Source: Saprospiraceae bacterium
Lineage (GTDB): Bacteria > Bacteroidota > Bacteroidia > Chitinophagales > Saprospiraceae
Length of the DNA: 64,000 nucleotides
Reading direction: 5' to 3'
Assembly (NCBI GenBank): GCA_016714985.1
Contig: JADKBS010000033.1
Span: forward strand, 1-64,000
The notes beneath the pieces were generated by a model. It made no database searches. It worked only from the letters and a program-made list of their open reading frames with translations, and was not told where the DNA came from. Made by a program: the position numbers and the translations under genes. Within the stretch, counting starts at the first letter, position 1, and each line of letters begins with the position of its first letter. Below, one piece after another: positions 44,732-52,458 of the stretch.

Positions 44732-47700
44732 CTACCGGGCCAACCGGAAACCTATGCCGTCGTCCCGGTTGACAGCATTGATCCAGAAACGGTTGGCGGA
44801 GCGGCAGCCGACTGTACTGTCGTTCCAGGACCCGCCACGAACCACTCGGCCATCACCCGAATTCGGTCCTTTTGGATTATTGACGCCGCCTTTTGCCAAC
44901 TCCTTGTAATAGGTTTCCCCGTACCAGTCGCTGCACCATTCATATACGTTTCCGCTCATGTCGAAGGCACCAATTTCGTTTTTCGCCAAGCCGCCTACGA
45001 CATGGGTTCGGTAACCTGAATTGCCGTCATACCACGCCACTTTGTCGAGGTCGTCGCCGCCACTGTATTTCGTATGCTTGGATTGGCTTCCACCCCTTGC
45101 GGCATATTCCCATTCTGCCTCAGTGGGCAAGCGATAGTTTTTGGTTGTTTTACCGGAAAGCCATTCGGTGTATGCCACCGCACCGTACCAGGTTACATTG
45201 ACCACCGGATGCTTTTCGTAGCCTTGCTGGGATTCGTAATAGGCAGTAGTTATATCGCCTTGGGAGCGGAAAGCGATTCCCCATTCATCCTCTCCAATCA
45301 TTTCCTGGCCTTTATTTGGTCCATTCTTTACGGTTGTCGAACCGTATTCATTTAAGAAAACAGCGTATTCCTCATTCGTCACCTCGTATTTCCCGATGGA
45401 AAAATCACCGAGCGTTACATGGTGGACGGGCTTTTCATTATCCAGGCAATCCCCATCCCGCTTCTCGTCGCAGCCCATCTGGAAGGTGCCGCCTTTCACG
45501 AAGACCATTTCGGGTTCTACGAATTTTCTTATGTCTAGTGAAGCTGTGGTGTCAGCTGGGGTAGGCTTTAGAGGAATGGGCTTAGGAGGGGTGGGCTTTT
45601 TGGGTATGCTGACTGTATCCGCCAGCTCCACCTGCATTTCCACCACAAACATAAAATCCGCTGCCACAGGGCGCAGTTCCCGCACGGTCCTGTGGTAGCC
45701 TTTTTTGGTAAACTCATAACGCCGTTTTTCGCCCAATGGGATTTCCAAATAGACTTTCCCCGAAGGGTCGGTCTTCCCACGATATTTTTTGTAAACCACG
45801 GTCACATCCCGGAGTGGACGTCCCGTCTTGGCAATCGTTACCAACACAGCGATGCGGGGCTTGGCGGCCACTTCATCGTTCCTTGCCAGCAGGGATTGCA
45901 GGTTGGGGTACATTTGGAGGGTATCGAAAAATAGGCCGTTCGTGCGCTCCCGAATGTTGTTGTAGTACACCAAAGCCGAGTCTTGCTTTTCGTTGTAAAA
46001 ATGCGAAAGGCCGATGGCGTGCAGGGCATCCAAGGCTGTATTTTTAAAGGGAACCGCCTTTCGGAAGGAATGCAGAACTGCTTCCCAAGGCATTTTTGAA
46101 GATACAGGCCCGGAGGCAGCCATATCAATTCCATCGAGATACATATCGTATATATACTTGCCTTGATTGAAATACATGCTACCGAGATTGGCTTTTGCAA
46201 ACCTGTAATCTGGGCGTAGCACCAATGCTCGCTGGAAATTCTTTTTAGCCAAAAGCACATCACCCCTACTCCTCTCATAGGTTGCCCAATTATTGCGCTT
46301 CCCATCATAGGCTTCCAAGAAGACATTCACCCCCGCATTGTTGTACAGCACCGCAGAGTCCGCCACACATTCTTTTTTCAAAAAATAGGCGTAGAGGTAC
46401 TCCGCTTGGCAGCCTCCCTTGGGGTCGTAGGGTGGCTTGGCCCAATTGGCCAATTGTGCAGTGCCGCCAAAATTCCATGCAAATAAGAAAATGAGCAGGA
46501 ACAACAGGCTCGTCGCTACCGCCCACCAAAAGTCTTTTGTGAAAAACGGCTTCTCCAGCGGCGTAGGCTTCAGCTTGTTTTCTTCCAAAAACAGTTGGAT
46601 ATCAGGCGTTTGCGCAGGCTGGTTCGGCTGGTTCGATTGCTGTGCCACTTGGTTCATTTCCCCAAGTCCACGCTGCCCCAGGTGCCGCTCCACGCTTTGG
46701 TTCAGTTCCAGCAGGTGCTTGGGCGTCAGCAAATTGAGCGCCAGCAGTTCCCGAATAGCTGCCTGCATCTCCGGGCTATCGGGCGCCAAGGCGAAGTTTT
46801 GCAGCGCCGTATTGATTTGGTGCTCGTGGTTGGCATGGCTTCCCTGCACCAGTGTTTCCACCGCTTTCAGCTCGGTCTGCACGGCCTCCCGTGCGAGGCG
46901 CTCGGCTTCGGGGTCGAGTTCCTTGAGGAGTTCTTTGCGCAAGCGGGGCGAAAGGTCGCCCGACAGCAGCCAAGGTATCCGGCTGATTATCAGCAGATTA
47001 TCGTAGTTCACGTCCACGCCCATCGGCTGCAGCGCCCGCCCGATGGCCAAGGTAATGCTCCAATCGGGCTTGGGGTAAACGGCGAGGGCACATACCCAGG
47101 TGTAAAGCGCCGGATGCTGGCTCAGGTAGTCTCGGTGGTCGGCAGCAGTGCGCCAGCGGCGGTAGTTCAGGTCGGTTTCGTGACGCCTGCCTTCGAGCAG
47201 CCGCTCGCACCAAGAGGCGTAGGTGGGCAGGTCTTCGCCGTCCATGCCCCGTTCGAGGAACTTGATGGCCTCGCCCAAACCCTCCGTGTCGCTGGGGAAA
47301 ATGGCGAACAGGCCATGCAGCGCCCCCTCCCGGTAGGTCCACGAGACCACGGGCATGGGGGTGAGCAACAGCCGCTGTTTCCAATGGCCAAAAAAAGCAG
47401 CCGCATCGGGGCGGAGACTGGGGGCGCTTTCTTTCAGCGATTGGTGCGGGTCGAGCAGGCCATGCCCATCGGCCAGCACGATGAGCCGATGGAAGGGGTA
47501 CAGCCGGGCAAGCTGGTCGGAGCTGATGCCTTCAGGGAACTGGTCGTTCCAGAAGCGGATAGGCTCGTTCTTGAAATAGAACGCCTCGCCCAGCACCTCC
47601 CGCTTTCGCAGGAAGTCCACGAGGAAGCTGTAGAGTTTTGACTGGTGGCTGCCCGCCGATTGTTCGTCAATCAGGAATAGGTACTCCGACAGTGCGGCAT

Positions 47701-48970
47701 CGGCCTTGCTCAGGAGATTGGGAAAGCCGCCCTCGGCAATGGTTTTTTTCAGCGAAGCGGGCACGTCCATGTTCTTGCGGATGCCCTCTTGGCGCTGCCG
47801 CAGCACGTCTGCAAGTCGGTAAAAGGGCGGCTCCATGCGCACATAGCCTTCCTGCGGGCGGAAGGGGATGAAGTAAGGCCCTTTGTCCACAGCCTTGTAG
47901 CGTTCTGCCGCTGCCGTCAGGTCGGGTTTCGCTTCTTCCGGTGGGGGCGGCGGTTTGCGGGTCGCCCATTTTACCCAAAACCAAATGATGGCCAGCCCCA
48001 ACAGCCCCATCAAAATCCAGGTACCCCAGGAGAAGTTCACGATGGCATCCACCCTGTCCCGCATCATGGTTTTGGCGGTGAGGTAGGCTTTGTCCCTCCC
48101 GACGCTGATTCGGTGGGTTTTGGTCACGGAGCAGTCGCCATCGAGTCCGCTGCGGGTGGCGGTGAGGCGCACTTCGAACAGGCCGCTTTTGGTGAATTGA
48201 TGGGAAACTTTGTTGCCCGTGGCCGTGGTGCTGTCGCCAAAATCCCAGGCCAATTGGATGTTTTCAGTGTCCGCTAGCTTGGCTTCAAAATGGGCAGTGC
48301 CGTTGATTTTAATTTCCGCTGGCGCAATGATGGTGTCAATCTTTGGCGGCTTGTTGCACAAAATATGGAAAGCAGAGACATGGGAAACGGGCTTGCCAGT
48401 CTTTGGGTCAGTGGCATTCAAGCTGGTGAGCTGTACCTGCCTATCTTGGTTTTCGCCAGCGTTTTTTACCAAATAATGGAGGTCAAACGACTGACTGTCA
48501 ACGAGTTCGGGTTGGCCAGTGGCGGTATTGACGATTTCCCAAAGCAGTGCCGAAGAGTCCAAGTTTTCCGAGCGGTTTGTGAAATGGATGGTATCACCGA
48601 GGGTCACATTCAACGGATGCTCGAAATAGACATGCGGGACGAGCGTGTATTCCCTGAAACAAAATTCAATGATTTGCCAAATAAAAAAAACCAACGCCAA
48701 CGCACTGAACAGCCATCGCAACCAGTTGGGCCACCGCTTTTCGACACCCACTTCCGCCGCTGGCATCTCCCAGGGCCGCTGCAATTCCTCCCAGTACCGA
48801 TCGAACAACTCATAAAACCGCTCCTGCTCCGCACGGCCTTGTACCAGCACGGGACCCAACAGGAATTTCAGTTTTTCCGGGGATTTCAGGTTCGATTGGC
48901 CCGTGCTTTCCAACACCCGCAGCACCCGCAGCCGCTCCGCCGGGCTGATGGAAAAGCCCGCCAGTTCCAA
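44732..48970 (-). CDS. Giant TM / PKD / vWA-like / TPR / FGE-domain protein of a MoxR conflict-type operon
   Basis: 1412 residues as read. Order: cytoplasmic helical region; TM1 (about 88-112, WLFSALALVFFIWQIIEF); PKD-like domains (about 120-300, LAWDFGDSTTATGNKVSHQF); TM2 (about 312-335); Pro-rich linker; a cytoplasmic region with a Rossmann-like strand LFLIDEQSAGSHQ (about 427) where a vWA MIDAS would be, followed by an alpha-helical region (about 600-770); TM3 (about 813-836); TPR-like helices (about 845-1020); a carboxypeptidase-regulatory-like domain (about 1035-1125); and a formylglycine-generating-enzyme (SUMF1) domain (about 1150-1412). The frame opens with TTG at 48970; homologous-looking sequence (ITFPLDTFLQRLELAG) extends upstream to about 49020 without ATG, so the start is uncertain. 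Predicted sensor/core of the operon with MoxR and EAD11-iSTAND. Confidence 0.85.
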   Translation of the reverse strand: MELAGFSISPAERLRVLRVLESTGQSNLKSPEKLKFLLGPVLVQGRAEQERFYELFDRYWEELQRPWEMPAAEVGVEKRWPNWLRWLFSALALVFFIWQIIEFCFREYTLVPHVYFEHPLNVTLGDTIHFTNRSENLDSSALLWEIVNTATGQPELVDSQSFDLHYLVKNAGENQDRQVQLTSLNATDPKTGKPVSHVSAFHILCNKPPKIDTIIAPAEIKINGTAHFEAKLADTENIQLAWDFGDSTTATGNKVSHQFTKSGLFEVRLTATRSGLDGDCSVTKTHRISVGRDKAYLTAKTMMRDRVDAIVNFSWGTWILMGLLGLAIIWFWVKWATRKPPPPPEEAKPDLTAAAERYKAVDKGPYFIPFRPQEGYVRMEPPFYRLADVLRQRQEGIRKNMDVPASLKKTIAEGGFPNLLSKADAALSEYLFLIDEQSAGSHQSKLYSFLVDFLRKREVLGEAFYFKNEPIRFWNDQFPEGISSDQLARLYPFHRLIVLADGHGLLDPHQSLKESAPSLRPDAAAFFGHWKQRLLLTPMPVVSWTYREGALHGLFAIFPSDTEGLGEAIKFLERGMDGEDLPTYASWCERLLEGRRHETDLNYRRWRTAADHRDYLSQHPALYTWVCALAVYPKPDWSITLAIGRALQPMGVDVNYDNLLIISRIPWLLSGDLSPRLRKELLKELDPEAERLAREAVQTELKAVETLVQGSHANHEHQINTALQNFALAPDSPEMQAAIRELLALNLLTPKHLLELNQSVERHLGQRGLGEMNQVAQQSNQPNQPAQTPDIQLFLEENKLKPTPLEKPFFTKDFWWAVATSLLFLLIFLFAWNFGGTAQLANWAKPPYDPKGGCQAEYLYAYFLKKECVADSAVLYNNAGVNVFLEAYDGKRNNWATYERSRGDVLLAKKNFQRALVLRPDYRFAKANLGSMYFNQGKYIYDMYLDGIDMAASGPVSSKMPWEAVLHSFRKAVPFKNTALDALHAIGLSHFYNEKQDSALVYYNNIRERTNGLFFDTLQMYPNLQSLLARNDEVAAKPRIAVLVTIAKTGRPLRDVTVVYKKYRGKTDPSGKVYLEIPLGEKRRYEFTKKGYHRTVRELRPVAADFMFVVEMQVELADTVSIPKKPTPPKPIPLKPTPADTTASLDIRKFVEPEMVFVKGGTFQMGCDEKRDGDCLDNEKPVHHVTLGDFSIGKYEVTNEEYAVFLNEYGSTTVKNGPNKGQEMIGEDEWGIAFRSQGDITTAYYESQQGYEKHPVVNVTWYGAVAYTEWLSGKTTKNYRLPTEAEWEYAARGGSQSKHTKYSGGDDLDKVAWYDGNSGYRTHVVGGLAKNEIGAFDMSGNVYEWCSDWYGETYYKELAKGGVNNPKGPNSGDGRVVRGGSWNDSTVGCRSANRFWINAVNRDDGIGFRLAR

Positions 48971-49154
48971 CCGTTGCAGGAAGGTGTCGAGTGGGAAGGT
49001 GATATTTTGATTTGAGTTGTTCAGTGATTTCTTTTGCGTATTGAGAATTGTTCAGCATTAAGGTGACATCTTTTTCCCTGATATCCCCTTCAGATATAGC
49101 AGATATTTTAAAGGGAAAAGGTGTAATCTCATGGCAGCCACATTGAGATAACAC
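48971..49154 (-). other. Uncertain 5' region of the giant gene
   Basis: A second frame, with GTG at 49154 and ATG at 49058 (MLNNSQYAKEITEQLKSK), overlaps the upstream part of the giant gene. Either the giant protein starts at 49058 with a frameshift near 49000, or this is a small separate ORF. I recognise no family. Confidence 0.3.
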
Positions 49155-49166
49155 CTTTTTCCATTA

Positions 49167-49271
49167 CTATTCTGCTAACAATTTCAAGATGTAGCTGGAA
49201 AAAGATGCCACCTCATTGCTTACATCATGAATCTTGATTTTCAAAAGCTCTTTCACCTCTAAAATCATCAT
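49167..49271 (-). CDS. 34-residue unrecognised ORF
   Basis: ATG at 49271 to TAG at 49167: MMILEVKELLKIKIHDVSNE, then VASFSSYILKLLAE. It sits in the 350-base gap between the MoxR gene and the giant gene. It could be a remnant of an antitoxin-like peptide or not translated at all; nothing else is visible in 49272-49324. Confidence 0.25.
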   Translation of the reverse strand: MMILEVKELLKIKIHDVSNEVASFSSYILKLLAE

Positions 49272-49324
49272 CAAGCTTTATATTTAGTTGAATTTAGTCG
49301 GCCAAATAAATTTGGCGACTACAT

Positions 49325-50269
49325 CTAAAACACCCCCTTCACCGCCTCCAAATCCTCCCTTGTTTTCACCAAAATGGACAGGTTGTCGAGCAATTGCGCT
49401 CGTTGTTTTGCATCGGAAGCCTCCATGAAGTTTTGCATTTCGAGGATGCGCAACCATGCCAACAATTCAGCGGTAGCGGGTGGTTTGCGCACGGCCCGTT
49501 TGCGCACGGCGTTGAATTTTTCGAGCAAGGTATTTAGTGTTTGCTCGGTAAAATGGGTGCTACCGCCCAATTGCGTTTTCACGATGTCCCGCAATAAATC
49601 GTCCGATGGGAACGGGATATGGTAAAAAACACAGCGGCGCAGGAAGGCATCGGGCAGGTTTTTTTCCGAATTGCTGGTCATGATGACCACGATATGCCGG
49701 TCGTCCGCTTTGGCCATCGGGTAATTGTCCTGTTCCTTCATGGAAAAACGGTAGTTCTCTATTTCATCCAAAATATCGTTGGTAAAGTCACGGGGCGCTT
49801 TGTCAATCTCATCAATCAGCACCACCGAGCTTTGCGGCTTGTCGGGGAGCGGGGTACTGAATTTTGAGCCATCCACCACTGCCGGATTGCTGAAAGCAAT
49901 GGCCTTCCCAAGCGCTTGAAGCTCAATAAAATCAGCGGTTCTCAGCAATTTTGAGCCTTCGTGTTGCTTGATATTTGCCGCCTGAAAATGCGACAGCGCA
50001 TCGTAGGTGTAGAACAAGTCCCGTGCTGCGGAAGTGGTTTTGGTATTGAAAACCAGGGGTTTGTTGGCAAAACTGGAGCTGGGCAATTCCGCCAAATCGA
50101 GGGCCACTTTTTGGGCCAGCTTGGTTTTACCAGTGCCAGGCTCGCCCGTGAGCAACAGCGGCTGCCCCAGTGCAATGGCTACTTCCACGGCATTTTTTAG
50201 CGCCTCGTGCATGATATAGTCCTGCGGGCGGAATGGTTGGGTGATGCGGGGATGGAGTTGTATTTTCAT
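49325..50269 (-). CDS. MoxR-family AAA+ ATPase
   Basis: 314 residues from ATG 50269 (MKIQLHPRITQPFRPQDYIM). Complete AAA+ motifs: Walker A LLLTGEPGTGKTKLAQ, Walker B VVLIDEIDKAPRD, sensor 1 IVVIMTSNSEK and the arginine-bearing LPDAFLRRCVFYHIPFP. MoxR ATPases act with vWA proteins as chaperone-like switches. Here it lies 43 bases after the EAD11-iSTAND gene and before the giant FGE protein, all on the minus strand, matching the layout of vWA-MoxR-type ternary conflict systems. Confidence 0.92.
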   Translation of the reverse strand: MKIQLHPRITQPFRPQDYIMHEALKNAVEVAIALGQPLLLTGEPGTGKTKLAQKVALDLAELPSSSFANKPLVFNTKTTSAARDLFYTYDALSHFQAANIKQHEGSKLLRTADFIELQALGKAIAFSNPAVVDGSKFSTPLPDKPQSSVVLIDEIDKAPRDFTNDILDEIENYRFSMKEQDNYPMAKADDRHIVVIMTSNSEKNLPDAFLRRCVFYHIPFPSDDLLRDIVKTQLGGSTHFTEQTLNTLLEKFNAVRKRAVRKPPATAELLAWLRILEMQNFMEASDAKQRAQLLDNLSILVKTREDLEAVKGVF

Positions 50270-50312
50270 TTTTTTAAAGGATTGAAGGATTGGAGGATTG
50301 AAGTCGCCCAAC

Positions 50313-51401
50313 TTAGAAAAACTTTTTGTTGTATTCGTCAATCAGTTGTTGGAGCGCCAGCTCCACATCTTCCATATAGTGTTCGCTGGCAGCGCCGAAG
50401 TGCTTGTTTCTAAGTTCTTTCAGTTCACGATTGCCAGGGGCGATGAAACTGTACTTGTTGAACCAAGCGCCGATATCGTTCATGCGCACCATGCCCAATT
50501 CTGGAAGCGCATTGACCAGGTCGCTCTCTGCCACCATTGCCTCCACTTCCTTATCAATCTGAGAATCTTCCTCCTCGTAAATGATACCGAAGAAAAACAG
50601 GTAAGTTGGGCTGTCTTCCGGCAGCGCAGCGCTGCAAAATTCGGTGATGAACCAGTGGGTAATGGCAGGCGTGACTGTTTTATCCCAGTCCCATTGGCTG
50701 ATGGCGATGAAAATACAGACATAATCACTGCTGCCCAAACCTTGCAGCACCGGGCTGTTTTGTTGGAGCCATGCGATGCTTTTTTGGGTGAGCGGGTCGT
50801 TTTCGTTTACCCGCACGGAGCAGGCAGTGAACAGGTTTTTTAGAATGTTCTGTTTTGTAAATCGTAGGATCCCGGCTCACGTCAAAGGTGATATTGTCGA
50901 TTTGGAGCGACTTCCTACTGGTTTTCAAACCAGGGTTGAGGTAGTCCTGCAATTTGCCTTCGAGGTCGAATGCGATTCGCCGAAATAGGCCCTTGTGGGA
51001 TTGTAGGTCGAGGCCGTAGAGGTAGAAAACTGCGACTTTGCAGCTTTTCTTTCCTGAAATAGCTGCTGGAATTTGTCGCTTTGGTCCACCCTGTCGCAGG
51101 TGAGGCGATGGTATTCGTGGAGGCCCCGGCCATAAGAAACATTGGGCTTGAGGTCTTTTGGTTCGAGGCTATCAATAATTTTAGTGAGGCTTGCAGTGAC
51201 TTGGTTAAAGACCAAATTGGCATTTTCAGCAGACACCCGACCCGCCAATTTCTCGGTGTCCATTTGGTTGTAGCGTGCCGCTTGTTGTATCGTTTCGTTG
51301 TAGGCACTAGAAGAAACAAGCAGCATTTGCTTCAACTGTGTGAACAGTTGGGGCAGGTCTTCGACGAGTATTGATTTGAGTTGCTGTTTAAGTTCTTCCA
51401 C
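50313..51401 (-). CDS. EAD11-iSTAND protein (two frameshifts)
   Basis: Frames join at A4 51026-51029 (one base missing; SQ then FYLYGLDLQSHKGLF) and at T6 50836-50841 (one base extra; SKNLFTACSVRVNEN), giving about 362 residues. Residues about 1-75 are EAD11-like (SSSAYNETIQQAARYNQMDT, GRVSAENANLVFNQVTASLT). From about 95 the pattern YHRLTCDRVDQSDKFQQLF, FYLYGLDLQSHKGLFRRIA and DYVCIFIAISQWDW fits the inactive-STAND (iSTAND) fold, an NTPase-like domain without a working P-loop. In known ternary systems such proteins bridge an EAD-tagged effector to the vWA-MoxR core. First gene of the operon. Confidence 0.72.
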
Positions 51402-51494
51402 GAGGAATAGATTTACCTTTCAAAGAAGGCGGGCAAGTTACCGCAAAAATTTGAAATGTGACTTCTGTTCCTGAAACGAACACATGGAAGGCCA

Positions 51495-52043
51495 TCAAAT
51501 CAATCCCCTGTCCCTCAATAGTTTAGCTTTTAAAATTGCCACCTGCGCCAAGCCATCGGTGATTTCGCCCCGCAGCACCATCTCAACGGCCTCGTCGAGA
51601 TGAACTCGGCGGACTTCCAGCTGTTCGGTGTCTTCCGGGTCAGCTTCGCCAAAGGCAAGGTCTTTTGCAACGAAAATCAAGCCCCGCTCGTCGGTGACGG
51701 AATTGGAAGTGTGGATTTCACCGATTTCGAGCCAGGTTTTGGCAGTGATGCCTGTCTCTTCCAGCAGTTCACGCTGCGCCGAAATCAGTGGGGTATCATT
51801 GAAACTGCCGCCACCTTCCGGCACTTCCCAACTGTACCGCTCCAAGGTGTAGCGGTATTGGCCAACCAACCAGGTGCAGCCCTCCTCGTCAATTGGTACG
51901 ATGGCGATGGCGATGTTTTTGAAATGCACCATGCCATAGATGCCGGGGTTCCCGTTCGGGTTCAGCACATTGCGATGCGTAACTTGAATCCAAGGGTTGT
52001 CATAGACTAACTGAATATCGAGGGTCTGCCAAGGGTTTTGCAT
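51495..52043 (-). CDS. NUDIX hydrolase (ADP-ribose pyrophosphatase-like)
   Basis: 182 residues. A complete Nudix box, GGGSFNDTPLISAQRELLEE continuing TGI (GX5EX7REUXEEXGU), lies at about residues 78-100 and is preceded by YRYTLERYSWEVPE, typical of ADP-ribose/NDP-sugar pyrophosphatases. Cytoplasmic housecleaning hydrolase of nucleoside diphosphate-linked compounds. Stand-alone gene; upstream are heptamer repeats. Confidence 0.92.
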   Translation of the reverse strand: MQNPWQTLDIQLVYDNPWIQVTHRNVLNPNGNPGIYGMVHFKNIAIAIVPIDEEGCTWLVGQYRYTLERYSWEVPEGGGSFNDTPLISAQRELLEETGITAKTWLEIGEIHTSNSVTDERGLIFVAKDLAFGEADPEDTEQLEVRRVHLDEAVEMVLRGEITDGLAQVAILKAKLLRDRGLI

Positions 52044-52053
52044 GCGTGGTTTT

Positions 52054-52095
52054 GTGATTCGTGATTCGTGATTCGTGATTCGTGATTCGTGATTT
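52054..52095. repeat. Six GTGATTC heptamers
   Basis: Five perfect GTGATTC copies and a final GTGATTT, upstream of the NUDIX gene. The 415 bases between 52044 and 52458 hold this array, the terminator and inverted repeat listed next, a small hairpin at 52166-52185 (CCCACCTTCGGTGG), and no gene. Confidence 0.92.
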
Positions 52096-52288
52096 AGGAG
52101 GTTAAGAAAAATTATGACGTGGATTTTTTGACGCTGAAGGACGCAGATTTTTTAAGATTTTTTATGCTTTTCCCACCTTCGGTGGAAAGACTGTGTCGCA
52201 TCAACAGGAAGAGATTGTACAGATGCATTTTCTCTTAACACCCCAATTCGTGATTCGATTTGCAAATATCAGTCCTGCTAAAAATGAA

Positions 52289-52326
52289 GACAGCCAGCCA
52301 TTGCGAATACGCAATGGCTGGCTGTC
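52289..52326 (-). terminator. Strong hairpin terminator
   Basis: 17-bp perfect stem, 52289-52305 with 52310-52326, 4-base loop AATA; the minus strand continues TTCATTTTTAGC. Probably ends the transcript of the T9SS repeat protein; the plus side ATTTTAT is also T-rich. Confidence 0.78.
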
Positions 52327-52366
52327 ATTTTATACTTTGGAGCGCCAGGTTTGGCCATTTTAAATT

Positions 52367-52417
52367 GCTGTTGGCCTTTAGTTATTGGCTGTTGGCCAAA
52401 AGCTAAAGGCCAACAGC
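52367..52417. repeat. 15-bp inverted repeat GCTGTTGGCCTTTAG
   Basis: Perfect arms at 52367-52381 and 52403-52417, with further GGCTGTTGGCC/GGCCAACAGC copies at 52388-52397 and 52421-52430. Together they make a multi-branched palindromic cluster at the 3' end of the T9SS gene. Confidence 0.8.
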
Positions 52418-52458
52418 AAATGGCCAACAGCATAAAGGGAGTGGCTGTTGGTACTTGA

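Noticed and set aside
46595..47641. 348-codon plus-strand frame inside the giant FGE gene
   Set aside because: Shadow of the minus-strand coding frame in GC-rich DNA; His/Gln/Val-rich translation without domains.
44732..51401. Diversity-generating retroelement inside the window
   Set aside because: No reverse transcriptase, accessory protein or template repeat is present; only the target-like C-terminus supports the idea.
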